Of a stretch of DNA of 54,502 nucleotides, positions 6,646 to 15,576 are shown one piece after another. The stretch is from contig NZ_JNYV01000016.1 of the NCBI RefSeq assembly GCF_000717275.1, positions 1-54,502 on the forward strand, given 5' to 3'. Origin of the DNA: Kitasatospora arboriphila (GTDB taxonomy: Bacteria > Actinomycetota > Actinomycetes > Mycobacteriales > Mycobacteriaceae). The stretch's first letter is position 1, and every line of letters begins with the position of its first letter. The position numbers were made by a program, and so were the translations under genes. The notes under the pieces are model-generated. The model was not told the origin of the DNA. It worked only from the letters and a program-made list of their open reading frames with translations, and searched no databases.

Positions 6646-8063
6646 GGCCGACGCGGGCAGGGGTCACCGACACTCTGCAGCGGGGTTCGGCCCGCCTGGC
6701 CTCGCTGTATCCGTCTCGGGCGGAACCGCTTGCCGCACCCCCCGAAGGCAGTGGACTCGAACCCGTCATGGGCAGCTACGGCATTCCCGGTCTGGGACAC
6801 GTTTTGGAGAGCATCGCCCATCCTCTCGACTTCGGGCGTGAGCGATACCGCCGGTTCGGGCCGGTGTCGTGGACCGGTGCTGTCGGCTTCCGAGTTGTCA
6901 CCGTGACGGGTCCGGAAGCGCTGCAGGAGGTCTGGCTCGACAAGAACAAGGTGTTCTCGAGCGAGAGGGGATGGCACCCCGTGATCGGCCCCTTTTTCCA
7001 TCGGGGCCTCATGCTGCTCGATTTCGACGAGCACATGTTCCATCGACGGATCATGCAGCAGGCGTTCACGCGTCCCCGTCTGGACGGCTACCTGGCGTTG
7101 TCGCGGCCACTCGTGTCCGGGATCCTCGCCACATGGGCCCCTGGCGAGCAAGTGCCTGTGTTCGATCACACCAAGGAGTTGCTGCTCGCGATGGCGAGTC
7201 AGGTGTTCGTCGGCGAGCCCCCCGACAGCTCGACTGCGACTGATCTGTCGCGCGCGTTCGACGACGCGGTCCGGGGAGCGCAAGCGGTTGTCCGTCAGCC
7301 GGTTCCCGGTGGGCTGTGGGCTCGCGGGCTACGGGGCAGACGGCATCTGGAGCGATACTTCCGGACGGCCGTACCGAGGCGCCGTGGTCAAGACGGCGAC
7401 GACTTGTTCACCGTGTTGTGTCAGTCGCGCACCGACGAGGGCCATGTTTTCACGGATGAGGACGTCACCAATCACATGATCTTCCTGCTGATGGCGGCGC
7501 ACGACACCAGCACCATCGCGCTGTCCATGCTGCTCTATCACCTCGGCAAAGACCCCGAGTTGCAGCAGAACCTGCGAGAGGAGGTCGCAGCCCTACCTGC
7601 CGATGCATCGATGGACGAACTCAATTCCGCCCATCTGCTGGACTGCGCCTTCAAAGAGTCTTTGCGGATGTATGCGCCTGCCGGGACGCTGTTCCGTCAG
7701 GCCGTGTCCGACACCAGCATTCTGGGCCACCACATACCTGCGGGCACCGAGATTGCCCTGAACGTGCATCTGTCGATGCGATTGGACACGTGGTGGTCGC
7801 GGCCGGACGTCTTCGATCCCGGTCGCTTCGATGACCCTGCAATTCTGAAGAAGATGCATCGCTTCGCGTGGTCGCCGTTCGGCGCCGGCGCCCACAAGTG
7901 CATCGGGATGCACTTTGCGGCCATGACCGTCAAAGCGGTGCTGCATCGACTCCTCCTCGACTTCTCTTGGACGGTGCCCCGCGACTATGTCCCTCTGATG
8001 ACCTGGGGAACCGGTCCGATGCCCGCCGATGGACTGCCGGTTCGGCTCCGCCGGATCCGATGA
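6642..8063 (+). CDS. Cytochrome P450 (CYP136-like by context)
   Basis: A 473-residue soluble P450. Seen: the I-helix LMAAHDTSTIALSML (threonine relay with A-H-D-T in place of the common A-G-x-D/E-T), the K-helix FKESLRMYAP, and the heme loop FGAGAHKCIG with the thiolate ligand Cys420. The length is normal for a bacterial class I enzyme, so it needs a separate ferredoxin and reductase; neither is adjacent. The ATG at 6642 overlaps the SDR stop. The TetR/SDR/P450 neighbourhood resembles the cyp136 region of M. tuberculosis, which is the basis for the tentative subfamily. The substrate is unknown; a sterol- or terpenoid-like lipid would fit the company. Confidence 0.9.
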   Translation: MRPTRAGVTDTLQRGSARLASLYPSRAEPLAAPPEGSGLEPVMGSYGIPGLGHVLESIAHPLDFGRERYRRFGPVSWTGAVGFRVVTVTGPEALQEVWLDKNKVFSSERGWHPVIGPFFHRGLMLLDFDEHMFHRRIMQQAFTRPRLDGYLALSRPLVSGILATWAPGEQVPVFDHTKELLLAMASQVFVGEPPDSSTATDLSRAFDDAVRGAQAVVRQPVPGGLWARGLRGRRHLERYFRTAVPRRRGQDGDDLFTVLCQSRTDEGHVFTDEDVTNHMIFLLMAAHDTSTIALSMLLYHLGKDPELQQNLREEVAALPADASMDELNSAHLLDCAFKESLRMYAPAGTLFRQAVSDTSILGHHIPAGTEIALNVHLSMRLDTWWSRPDVFDPGRFDDPAILKKMHRFAWSPFGAGAHKCIGMHFAAMTVKAVLHRLLLDFSWTVPRDYVPLMTWGTGPMPADGLPVRLRRIR

Positions 8064-8168
8064 TCACGCCGCGGCCCAGCGGCCCGGCCTCGCGTCCCTC
8101 GCCTGGGGGGCCGATCAACTCGATCGCCCCACCTGAGCAGTTCCGTCCGCCCCACTCCTCGACTTGGG

Positions 8169-8188
8169 TACGGTAGGGGGGTATGGTA
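8169..8188 (+). promoter_or_regulatory. CsoR-type copper operator
   Basis: The sequence TACGGTAGGGGGGTATGGTA holds the G-tract flanked by TA/TAT that is typical of CsoR sites (on the other strand, ATACCCCCCTA). It sits 33 bases before csoR, in the promoter position of the copper operon. Cu(I)-free CsoR would block the promoter here. Confidence 0.65.
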
Positions 8189-8220
8189 AACAGGTACGAA
8201 CGACGGGCGAAAGAGGACAC

Positions 8221-8520
8221 ATGGCCGACGAGCACCAACACCACGGCTACATCAACCGCAAGGACGACTACCTCAAGCGGCTGCGCCGTATCGAGGGGCA
8301 GGCCCGCGGGTTGCAGCGGATGGTCGAAGACGAGAAGTACTGCATCGACATCCTCACCCAGGTGGCGGCGATGACCAAGGCATTGCAAGCGGTGAGCCTG
8401 GGACTGCTCGAGGAGCACATGTCGCATTGCGTCGTCGACGCGGCCCGCCAGAGCGAAGAGCAGGGTCAGGAAAAAGTCAAAGAGGCCACCGAGGCGATCG
8501 CCCGGCTGGTCCGGTCGTAG
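8221..8520 (+). CDS. csoR: Copper-sensing repressor CsoR
   Basis: A 99-residue all-helical Cu(I)-sensing repressor that releases its operator when copper binds. The diagnostic ligand triad is present: Cys41 (KYCIDIL), His66 and Cys70 (EEHMSHC), with the same spacing as Cys36-His61-Cys65 of the M. tuberculosis protein. The helix RIEGQARGLQRMVE is the family signature. The N-terminus HQHHGYINRKDDY carries extra His residues. The ATG at 8221 follows AGAGGACAC. It is the first gene of a tight csoR-copZ-copA operon, so copper controls its own chaperone and pump through this protein. Confidence 0.95.
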   Translation: MADEHQHHGYINRKDDYLKRLRRIEGQARGLQRMVEDEKYCIDILTQVAAMTKALQAVSLGLLEEHMSHCVVDAARQSEEQGQEKVKEATEAIARLVRS

Positions 8521-8533
8521 AAGGAGGGCGAAC

Positions 8534-8737
8534 ATGAGCGCGCAGACCTACACGGTGGTGGGGATGACATGCCAGCACTGCGTCGCATCGGTCACCGAGG
8601 AAGTGTCCGAGGTGCCCGGTGTGGACAAGGTGGACGTGGACCTGAACAGCGGCGGGCTCACCGTCCACAGTGAGCAGCCGGTGGGCCGGGACGAGATCGA
8701 GGCCGCGGTGCACGAGGCCGGATACCGGCTGGGCTGA
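8534..8737 (+). CDS. copZ: Copper chaperone, heavy-metal-associated domain
   Basis: A 67-residue single HMA domain (ferredoxin-like fold) that carries Cu(I) in the cytosol and hands it to the P-type ATPase. The metal loop GMTCQHC (Cys13, Cys16) follows the first strand, and the C-terminal EAAVHEAGYRL is the usual last helix. A strong ribosome binding site AAGGAGGG lies just upstream. It sits 13 bases after csoR and three bases before copA, which supports the copper assignment over zinc or mercury. Confidence 0.93.
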   Translation: MSAQTYTVVGMTCQHCVASVTEEVSEVPGVDKVDVDLNSGGLTVHSEQPVGRDEIEAAVHEAGYRLG

Positions 8738-8740
8738 GCA

Positions 8741-11014
8741 ATGAGTTCGACTACGCCGACGAGTTCTACCGGAGACGCGAAAGCGGCTGTCCCACAAGCA
8801 CATGTCGATCTCGAGATCGCTGGGATGACGTGTGCCTCGTGTGCCAACCGTATCGAACGCAAGCTCAACAAGCTCGACGGCGTGCAGGCGACGGTGAACT
8901 ACGCGACCGAAAAGGCAAACGTCACCTATTCCGATTCGGTTGCCACCGGCGACTTGATCGCTGCGGTCGAGGCGGCCGGCTACCGGGCGACAGCGATCGA
9001 GGATCATCCCGATTCCGCCGCCGACGACAACGATGACGACGGTCATGATCAGGAACTGAACCGCCTGCGTCATCGCACGCTGGTCAGCGCCGCTCTCTCC
9101 GTTCCCGTGATCGCCATGGCGATGATTCCGCCTCTTCAGTTCGACAACTGGCAGTGGCTCTCGTTGACACTTGCAGCGCCTGTGGTGGTGTGGGGAGGCT
9201 GGCAGTTCCACCGGGCGGCAGCGATCAACCTGCGTCACGGCGCTGCGACGATGGACACACTCGTATCGGTGGGAACCATTGCCGCGCTGGGCTGGTCGCT
9301 GTACGCGCTGTTCTTCGGAGCAGCGGGTGATCCCCAGACCGCACACGGCGGGATGGAGATGAGCTCCTCGGACGGGTCGGCCAACATCTACCTGGAGGCG
9401 GCGGCGGGAGTCACCACCTTCATCTTGGCCGGCCGGTTCTTCGAGATGCGATCCAAACGCCGTGCGGGAGCGGCCTTGCGAACGCTTCTCGGTCTCGGCG
9501 CCAAAGACGTGACCGTGCTCAGGGGTGACACCGAATCGCTGGTGCCCATCGGAGACCTGGCCGTCGGTGACCTGTTCGTGGTGCGGCCGGGCGAGCGGAT
9601 CGCAACCGACGGTGTGGTGGAAAGTGGCTCGTCGGCAGTGGATGCGTCGATGTTGACCGGTGAATCGGTGCCGGTCGAGGTCAACGAAGGCGACGCGGTG
9701 GTCGGCGCAACGGTGAACGCCGGAGGTCGGATCACCGTACGCGCGACCAAGATCGGTAACGACACACAGCTCGCGCAGATGGCGAGACTTGTGGAACAGG
9801 CGCAGAACGGCAAGGCGCAGGTGCAGCGTTTGGCCGACCGGATCTCCGGTGTCTTCGTGCCCGTGGTCATCGCTCTCGCGCTGGGCACCCTGGCTGTGTG
9901 GCTGCTGCTCGGATATGACGCTGCCGATGCCTTCACCGCGGCGGTCGCCGTGTTGATCATCGCGTGCCCCTGCGCACTGGGGCTGGCGACGCCGACCGCG
10001 TTGATGGTCGGGACCGGCCGCGGGGCCACGTTGGGAATCCTGATCAAGGGACCCGAGGTACTCGAGTCCACCCGGCAGGTCGACACCGTGGTGCTCGACA
10101 AGACCGGCACCGTGACAACCGGTCAGATGACCTTGACGGAAGTTGCCGTCGCCGACGGTGAAGAGACCGATCATGTTGTGCGCGTGGCCGGAGCGGTCGA
10201 GAACGCGTCCGAACATCCGATCGCGCGTGCCATCGCCGACGGCGCACGCGAGCGCACCGGGCCGCTGCCCGCAGTTCGTGACTTCGTCAATTCCGCGGGC
10301 CTCGGGGTCCAGGGTGTCGTCGACGAGGTGGAGGTGCTCCTCGGTCGACCACAATTGCTGACCGAGCGAGGCAACGAGATACCCGGTGAGCTGGTCGCCG
10401 CATTGGAGCGGGCGGGTTCGGAAGGCCAGACTGCCGTCGCGGTCGCCTGGGGCGGACGCGCCCGCGGCGTGCTCGTGGTCTCCGACGTGGTGAAGGCGAC
10501 GTCGCGGCAGGCCGTTGCGGAGTTGATGGACCTCGGTCTCGAGCCGGTGTTGCTCACCGGTGATCACGACAGTGTCGCCAAAGCGGTTGCCGCACAAGTG
10601 GGTATCAATACAGTGATCGCGGGGGTGTTGCCGTCTGCGAAGGTCGATACGATCAAGGACCTGCAGGCACAGGGAAAGACCGTGGCGATGGTCGGCGACG
10701 GTGTCAACGACGCTGCCGCTCTGGCTCAGGCCGACCTGGGACTGGCGATGGGAACGGGTACCGACGCCGCGATCGAGGCTGGGGACATCACCCTGGTCCG
10801 AGGTGACCTGCGAGCCGCCGGCGATGCGATTCGCCTGTCTCGCGCAACACTTCGCACCATCAAGGGAAATCTGTTCTGGGCGTTCGGATACAACGTGGCC
10901 GCACTGCCACTGGCCGCACTCGGATTGCTCAGCCCCATGATCGCCGGCGGGGCGATGGCGTTGTCATCGGTGTTTGTCGTCGGAAACAGCCTGCGCCTGA
11001 CGAGGTTCCGCTGA
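8741..11014 (+). CDS. copA: Copper-exporting P1B-type ATPase
   Basis: A 757-residue membrane pump that expels Cu(I) using ATP. Domains in order: one N-terminal HMA domain with GMTCASC near residue 27, about eight membrane helices, the actuator motif TGES near 305, the ion-binding CPC in helix 6 near 408 ([16 protein letters not shown]), the phosphorylated Asp in DKTGT near 452, and the hinge [10 protein letters not shown] near 651. CPC with conserved Tyr-Asn ([11 protein letters not shown]) and a Met-Ser pair in the last helices (MALSSVFVV) marks the Cu+ subclass P1B-1. It is the third gene of the CsoR-controlled operon and ends 14 bases before the convergent MarR gene. Confidence 0.95.
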   Translation: MSSTTPTSSTGDAKAAVPQAHVDLEIAGMTCASCANRIERKLNKLDGVQATVNYATEKANVTYSDSVATGDLIAAVEAAGYRATAIEDHPDSAADDNDDDGHDQELNRLRHRTLVSAALSVPVIAMAMIPPLQFDNWQWLSLTLAAPVVVWGGWQFHRAAAINLRHGAATMDTLVSVGTIAALGWSLYALFFGAAGDPQTAHGGMEMSSSDGSANIYLEAAAGVTTFILAGRFFEMRSKRRAGAALRTLLGLGAKDVTVLRGDTESLVPIGDLAVGDLFVVRPGERIATDGVVESGSSAVDASMLTGESVPVEVNEGDAVVGATVNAGGRITVRATKIGNDTQLAQMARLVEQAQNGKAQVQRLADRISGVFVPVVIALALGTLAVWLLLGYDAADAFTAAVAVLIIACPCALGLATPTALMVGTGRGATLGILIKGPEVLESTRQVDTVVLDKTGTVTTGQMTLTEVAVADGEETDHVVRVAGAVENASEHPIARAIADGARERTGPLPAVRDFVNSAGLGVQGVVDEVEVLLGRPQLLTERGNEIPGELVAALERAGSEGQTAVAVAWGGRARGVLVVSDVVKATSRQAVAELMDLGLEPVLLTGDHDSVAKAVAAQVGINTVIAGVLPSAKVDTIKDLQAQGKTVAMVGDGVNDAAALAQADLGLAMGTGTDAAIEAGDITLVRGDLRAAGDAIRLSRATLRTIKGNLFWAFGYNVAALPLAALGLLSPMIAGGAMALSSVFVVGNSLRLTRFR

Positions 11015-11028
11015 CGTGGGACACCGGC

Positions 11029-11463
11029 CTACTGGCTGTCGAGGGCGGTGATCAGGTTGCGGACGATGGTGCGCGTGCTCTCGAGTTCGTCCACTGTGAT
11101 GTGTGTGCGGGTGAGCAACCGGGACCTCTCGACGTCCGACTCCCGCACCAGTTCGGCCAAGATCGCCCCGCCGGCGCTGGTGAGTCGGAGTAGGGGTGAG
11201 GTCTGATGGTCGGGATTGTCCTGGCTCTCAAGAAGCCCTTCACGTAAGAGGTCGCCGCAGACGCGATGCACGCTCTGGCGTGACAGGCCGAGTCGTCGTG
11301 CAGCTCCGGCCACCGTCGCCGGTTCCGACAGGACGCTGAGCACGTGCCAGCGGGCAACGGTCTGTCCGGCCCGTCGAGCCACGTCCTCGCTCGTCCGGCG
11401 CGATGCGCCGGCGAGTTCGTAGACGTCGGCGATGAGCAATCGGTAAGCCTCCGCCTTGTTCAC
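11029..11463 (-). CDS. MarR-family transcriptional regulator
   Basis: A 144-residue winged-helix dimer. Seen: ARWHVLSVLSEPATVAGAARRLGLSRQSVHRV as helix-turn-helix in the usual place, then DLLREGLLESQDNPDHQTSP as the beta wing and a C-terminal dimer helix. The start is a GTG at 11463. It diverges from the gene at 11509 across only 45 bases, and a nested palindrome spans that gap and the neighbour's start codon. It probably represses both genes until a small aromatic or lipophilic ligand binds; the ligand is unknown. Confidence 0.87.
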   Translation of the reverse strand: MNKAEAYRLLIADVYELAGASRRTSEDVARRAGQTVARWHVLSVLSEPATVAGAARRLGLSRQSVHRVCGDLLREGLLESQDNPDHQTSPLLRLTSAGGAILAELVRESDVERSRLLTRTHITVDELESTRTIVRNLITALDSQ

Positions 11464-11482
11464 CTGCCCAGCCTGGCATATT

Positions 11483-11517
11483 CGTCAGCAATCTGACAAC
11501 ATGTCAATATGCTGACG
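11483..11517. promoter_or_regulatory. Nested palindromic MarR operator covering a start codon
   Basis: Perfectly symmetric layout: CGTCAGCA (11483-11490), three bases, TGACA (11494-11498), three bases, TGTCA (11502-11506), three bases, TGCTGACG (11510-11517). Both arm pairs are exact reverse complements. The right arm overlaps the ATG at 11509, so bound repressor would cover the start of the divergent gene. Confidence 0.75.
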
Positions 11518-12039
11518 GATTTCAGAGGCGACAATGCCCTGGCCGCCCACTTGCATTCCCCTGGGCCGGCTCAGGGCGCAGCTGAGCACTTGCGGGCGTT
11601 CGGCAGATTCGTGGGGTCCTGGCACATTCGCTGGATACCGGCGGCAACGGACTCTCCCGAACTCGACGGAGAACTCCACTTCGGGTGGGTTCTGGGCGGT
11701 CGGGCGATCCAGGATGTGTGGATGGTGCCCGGAGCTGGTCTTGCGCCGCCGGAACGGGGGTTTCGAGCATTCCATGGATCAACCATCCGGTTCTACGACC
11801 CGTCGATCGCAGCCTGGAGGTCAACGTGGGTGGAGCCGATCAATGCGCGTGTTCGAAAGTTCATCGGCGAGATAGGCGACGGGGATATCACTTTGACCAG
11901 CACAGATGACGAACCAACGCTTCGGTGGCGCTTCACCGACATCACCGACAACACCTTCACATGGACAGGGGAGTTCTCCGACGACGGCGAGAACACCTGG
12001 ACTCTCGAAGAGACGATGCTCGCCACCCGGGTTGCGTGA
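11509..12039 (+). CDS. DUF1579-like small beta-barrel protein, MarR-controlled
   Basis: A 176-residue soluble protein resembling DUF1579-type or lipocalin-like proteins. Seen: HLRAFGRFVGSWHIRW near the N-terminus (the GxW start of such barrels), then alternating strands LHFGWVLGGRAIQDVWMVPG, TIRFYDPSIAAWRSTWVE, and LRWRFTDITDNTFTWTGEF with WTLEETMLATR at the end. This suggests a single barrel that binds a small hydrophobic molecule. No ribosome binding site precedes the ATG at 11509, which lies within the MarR palindrome, so the message may be leaderless. The sequence does not reveal a catalytic site. Confidence 0.75.
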   Translation: MLTDFRGDNALAAHLHSPGPAQGAAEHLRAFGRFVGSWHIRWIPAATDSPELDGELHFGWVLGGRAIQDVWMVPGAGLAPPERGFRAFHGSTIRFYDPSIAAWRSTWVEPINARVRKFIGEIGDGDITLTSTDDEPTLRWRFTDITDNTFTWTGEFSDDGENTWTLEETMLATRVA

Positions 12040-12065
12040 CGGCCGGACCTGTCGATCGGGCAGGT

Positions 12066-12835
12066 TCAGGCAGACACCGCTGGATTGGGGATCTGATCGA
12101 GTTCGGGTTCGTTTGCACCCTTGTCGAAGACGAGCGGGTAGAGAATGCCGGCCAACAGTGCGCCCACGAGCGGCGCGACCCAGAACAACCAGAGCTGACC
12201 GGGCGCGCCATTGCCGTTGAAGAACGCCACCGCCGTCGATCGCGCGGGGTTCACCGAGGTGTTGGTGATCGGGATGCTGATGAGGTGAATGAGGGTGAGG
12301 GCCAGACCAATTGCAATGCCCGCGATACCTTGTGGCGCTCGGGTGTCGGTGGCACCCAGGATGACGATGACAAAGATGGCGGTCAGCACGATCTCGGCCA
12401 CGAGTGCGGCCCACAAGGTGTACCCGCCCGGCGAGTGGTCGCCGAAGCCGTTGGCGGCCATCGAACCCTCGGCCTCGACCCTTCTTTGCCATTGGCGATG
12501 AGAAGGATGATCGCGCCGCCGATGAGGCCACCGATCACCTGCACGACAACGTAGCCCGGTACGTCCTTCCATTGGAAACGCCTGGCCAGAGCTGCGCCCA
12601 CCGTGACGGCCGGGTTGAAATGTCCACCCGAGATGTGACCGAGGGCGTAGACGCCGGTCAGGACGGTGAGGCCGAAAGCGATGGATACGCCGAGGAACCC
12701 GATGCCGAGCTGGGTCCCGTCGTCGTCCGCGATCACCTTCGCTGCGAAAACGGCGCTGCCGCAACCCCCGAGAACGAGCCAGAACGTTCCCAGTGCTTCG
12801 GCAGCTAACTTTTGAACTGTCGTCGGAGCAGACAT
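12066..12835 (-). pseudogene. aqpZ: Aquaporin Z-type water channel, interrupted by a one-base frameshift
   Basis: Both halves of a six-helix aquaporin are present but in different frames. The first half (start ATG 12835) has helices 1-3 with the first pore loop HFNPAVT and reads to LLIANGKEG near 12480. The second half, one frame over, resumes with [20 protein letters not shown] and carries helices 4-6 with TSVNPARS and the C-terminus. The pore His (LTLIHLIS) and Arg of NPAR fit a water-specific channel. Adding one base within 12473-12484 restores a normal 256-residue protein, so one nucleotide is missing either in the genome or in the assembly. The ribosome binding site GGAGG lies inside a CCACTAGTGG palindrome at 12849-12858. 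Confidence 0.85.
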
Positions 12836-13043
12836 TTTCGGATTACCTCCACTAGTGGTCTAGCTGTGGCACACGATTTAGACTCGGATGGAACGACGCG
12901 GTCACCTGACGATCTTCAGTTGAAACGGCTGGTTGCTCATCGAAAGTATTACCACCGTCACTCAATTCGTGAGCCCAGGATTGCGGATTGAAATGTCACG
13001 AAATGAAAATGCCCGCCGGCAAGGTGAGGAATGAGGCGCCAGT

Positions 13044-14018
13044 ATGAGCAACGTGGTCAACGGTCCGGAAATCGATTGCTCACCGGCCCCCGGAGATCGG
13101 CATCACGTGCAGATCCTGACGTCGCGCGACGTTCCGCTGGGCGGTCCGCGTGCCATGACCGTCCACCGCACATTGCCGCAGCGTGCCCGGTCCTTGATCG
13201 GGGCCTGGTGCTTCGCCGACCACTACGGCCCGGCGGATGTCCGGACCACGGGTGGAATGGACGTGCCACCCCACCCGCACACCGGGTTGCAGACGGTGAG
13301 CTGGCTTTTCACCGGCGAGATCGAGCACCGCGACAGTTTGGGTGTGCACGCCTTCGTCCGCCCGGGCGAGGTGAACCTGATGACTGCGGGTCATGGGATC
13401 GCCCACTCGGAGGTCTCTACGCCCGACACCACCACGTTGCACGGCGTCCAGCTGTGGGTGGCCCTTCCTGACGAATCGCGCGACACGGCGCGAAACTTCG
13501 AGCACTTCGTTCCCGAACCGATCGCACTCGACGGAGGCCGGGTGAGTGTCTTCATCGGCGATCTGCTCGGAAAGTCGTCGCCGGTCACCACGTTCAGCCC
13601 GCTGTTGGGCGCTCAGATCGATCTCGACATGGGTGCGTCCGTCACCATCCCGGTGCATCCCACGTTCGAGCACGGTGTGTTGGTGGACCAGGGCTCGGTC
13701 AGTGTGGAAGGAGCCGAGGTGGGGCAGACGGAGTTGGCCTACCTGGCTCCCGGGCACCACCACATCACATTGCAGAGTTCCGATGAACGCCCGTGCAGGA
13801 TGATCTTGTTGGGCGGCACACCATTCGGCGAGGATCTGGTGATGTGGTGGAATTTCGTCGGACGCAGCCACGAGGAGATCGTGGAGTACCGGACGCAGTG
13901 GCAGGCGCAAGCCGACCGGTTCGGACACGTCGAGGGCTACGTGGGTGGCGTCGACCGCCTGCCTGCACCGACATTGCCGAATGCACGGATCAAACCACGT
14001 CTGACCGCTGAGTCCTGA
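13044..14018 (+). CDS. Pirin-family cupin protein
   Basis: A 324-residue bicupin. The metal-binding N-terminal barrel shows PPHPHTGLQTVSWLFTGE near residues 75-92 and GHGIAHSE near 118, giving the usual three His and one Glu. The second barrel ends with APGHHHITLQ and a Pirin_C-like GGTPFGEDLVMWWNFVGRSHEEI. Bacterial pirins include quercetin dioxygenases and redox modulators of metabolism; this sequence does not tell which. The ATG at 13044 follows GAGG. It is followed 41 bases later by a small GNAT gene on the same strand. Confidence 0.87.
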   Translation: MSNVVNGPEIDCSPAPGDRHHVQILTSRDVPLGGPRAMTVHRTLPQRARSLIGAWCFADHYGPADVRTTGGMDVPPHPHTGLQTVSWLFTGEIEHRDSLGVHAFVRPGEVNLMTAGHGIAHSEVSTPDTTTLHGVQLWVALPDESRDTARNFEHFVPEPIALDGGRVSVFIGDLLGKSSPVTTFSPLLGAQIDLDMGASVTIPVHPTFEHGVLVDQGSVSVEGAEVGQTELAYLAPGHHHITLQSSDERPCRMILLGGTPFGEDLVMWWNFVGRSHEEIVEYRTQWQAQADRFGHVEGYVGGVDRLPAPTLPNARIKPRLTAES

Positions 14019-14059
14019 TGTGGGTGGAATAGCGGATACCTCGGAAAGGTTGTCGTGGC

Positions 14060-14413
14060 ATGACTCAAAACAGCTCCACCATCACCGACAAGACCGGCGC
14101 GCCTGTGACCGTTGCACCCGACCCGGACAAGCGCCGGTACACGGTCTCCGTGGACGGCGAGGTCGTCGGGTTCGCAGCCTACGCAGACCGCGAACAGAGT
14201 CGGGTTTTCTACCACACCGAGGTGCAAGAGGCGTTCGGAGGACGCGGACTGGCCACGATCCTCGTCTCAGAGGCGCTCGATGATGTTCGCGCACAAGGCA
14301 AGCGGATTGTTGCGGTGTGCCCGTTGGTCTCGGCCTTCCTGAAGAAGCATCCCGCTTACGCTGACATCACGGACCCGGTCACCAAAGACATCTTGACCTG
14401 GCTGGGCGCCTGA
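14060..14413 (+). CDS. Small GNAT-like N-acetyltransferase (YjdJ/NATD1 type)
   Basis: A 117-residue minimal GNAT domain. The core is YTVSVDGEVVGFAAYADR, then FYHTEVQEAFGGRGLATILVSEALDDVRAQG with the acetyl-CoA pyrophosphate loop (GGRGLA), and VCPLVSAFLKKHPAYAD. This pattern (VCPxVxxFLxKHPxY) is characteristic of the small YjdJ-like family, which lacks the usual N-terminal GNAT helices. The substrate is unknown. It is probably cotranscribed with the pirin gene. Confidence 0.87.
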   Translation: MTQNSSTITDKTGAPVTVAPDPDKRRYTVSVDGEVVGFAAYADREQSRVFYHTEVQEAFGGRGLATILVSEALDDVRAQGKRIVAVCPLVSAFLKKHPAYADITDPVTKDILTWLGA

Positions 14414-14442
14414 CAGTCCGGCTCGGCGCCCGGATGCCGGTG

Positions 14443-14769
14443 TCAGGGGAGACCGGCCAGGCGCAGTAGCGCTGCACACGCGGCTGCGGCGGCCACGACA
14501 ACCACGAAAGGCGCCCGGCGCCAGGCGAGGACGCCGCCGACGGCGACGCCGACGATGCGGGACGGCTCCGCGAAGTGCCGATCGTCGATGAGTGTGGAGG
14601 TCGCCACGAGCGCGGTCAGGAGGACCACACTGCCGACGGTGGTGAGCCGGTGGACGTTCGGAGGCATCGTCACCCGAGCTGCGAGCACCGGCCCGACGAA
14701 CCGAAAAGCGTACGTACCCAGAGCCAATACGGCGATACCGACGAGCAGGACGGGCGTCGAGGTGTTCAT
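14443..14769 (-). CDS. azlD: AzlD-type branched-chain amino acid exporter, small subunit
   Basis: A 108-residue membrane protein with about four hydrophobic helices (VLLVGIAVLALGTYAFRF, VGSVVLLTALVATSTL, and two C-terminal ones). The AGT-YxFR opening of AzlD proteins is visible as LGTYAFRFVGPVLA. It works with AzlC as a two-part exporter of branched-chain amino acids or their analogues. Its ATG at 14769 overlaps the azlC stop by four bases (ATGA), so the subunits are coupled. Confidence 0.88.
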   Translation of the reverse strand: MNTSTPVLLVGIAVLALGTYAFRFVGPVLAARVTMPPNVHRLTTVGSVVLLTALVATSTLIDDRHFAEPSRIVGVAVGGVLAWRRAPFVVVVAAAAACAALLRLAGLP

Positions 14770-15485
14770 CCGGTGGCCGCACGTCGACGGCCGGGAATCG
14801 GAACGACGAGCACCAGCGCAGCCAGAGCGAGTAGTACCGGTACGCCCACCGGGGTGAAGAACGAGGCACCGACGGCGATGACGGCACCGGCGAGCGCGGC
14901 ATTGCGGGTGGCTCGCTCGCGCATCGCGGGCAGGATGAGGGCGAGGAGGACCGCCGGGAACGCGGCGTCCAATCCGAAGGCGTCGGTGTCCGTGATGAGT
15001 GTGCCGCCCGCCGAACCGGCGAGGACCCCGACGTTCCAGGCGACGAAAAGTCCTGCGCCGCAGGCCCAATAGACCGCCCGCCGCGTCTTCGGTGCGTCCT
15101 GCGCAAGCGTGAAGGCAACCGATTCGTCGATCATCAGGTGCGATCCGAGCAACCGCCATCCGAGGGACTTCCCGAGAACATCGCCGATCGAGAAGCCGAA
15201 CAGGATGTGCCTGGCATTGGCCAGCAACCCGGCGGCGACCGCGGCGAAGATCCCACCGCCGGCGGCCAGGATCGCGACAAATGTGAACTGAGACGCTCCG
15301 GCGAACACGACTACCGACATCAGTATCGGCATCCACAGGGGGAAGCCGCTGCTGACGGCGATCGCGCCGAAGGACAGTCCCACAACGCCCACGGCGACGC
15401 AGACGAGTGCGACGTCGCGGGTAGTGGCGGCATCAAGCGAGATGCCGAGCCGCGGTGTTCGCCATATCGAACGCATGACCAACAT
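14766..15485 (-). CDS. azlC: AzlC-type branched-chain amino acid exporter, large subunit
   Basis: A 239-residue membrane permease. The AzlC signature is seen as LSFGAIAVSSGFPLWMPILMSVVVFAGASQF in two adjoining helices, then LLANARHILFGFSI and GSHLMIDESVAFTLAQ, which are strongly conserved in the family. There are about seven membrane segments. The start at 15485 is an ATG; a second in-frame ATG at 15476 is possible. It diverges from an XRE-cupin regulator, the arrangement usual for azlCD loci. Confidence 0.9.
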   Translation of the reverse strand: MLVMRSIWRTPRLGISLDAATTRDVALVCVAVGVVGLSFGAIAVSSGFPLWMPILMSVVVFAGASQFTFVAILAAGGGIFAAVAAGLLANARHILFGFSIGDVLGKSLGWRLLGSHLMIDESVAFTLAQDAPKTRRAVYWACGAGLFVAWNVGVLAGSAGGTLITDTDAFGLDAAFPAVLLALILPAMRERATRNAALAGAVIAVGASFFTPVGVPVLLALAALVLVVPIPGRRRAATG

Positions 15486-15504
15486 GGTGAACGATGTCCG
15501 CAGT

Positions 15505-15540
15505 GTTCGTCAAGCCGAACGAAGGTAGTCTGAGCCGAAC
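15505..15540. promoter_or_regulatory. Candidate operator between azlC and the XRE-cupin gene
   Basis: GTTCG (15505-15509) and CGAAC (15516-15520) form an inverted repeat around six bases, and a further GCCGAAC copy lies at 15534-15540, about two helical turns on. The 91-base divergent gap is where the regulator at 15577 would act. Confidence 0.45.
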
Positions 15541-15576
15541 GGCACGGGAAGTTGTCGGCGAGACCGGAGGTCGGAC

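Noticed and set aside
8477..10597. A 706-codon open frame on the minus strand opposite copZ/copA
   Set aside because: It is the antisense of a clear P-type ATPase with every motif in place; the antisense residues are low-complexity His/Arg/Gly with no family signature. High GC makes such frames long by chance.
12836..13043. CCACTAGTGG palindrome before the aquaporin gene as an operator
   Set aside because: It is only 10 bases and overlaps the ribosome binding site, so the symmetry may be incidental; noted under the aquaporin entry only.
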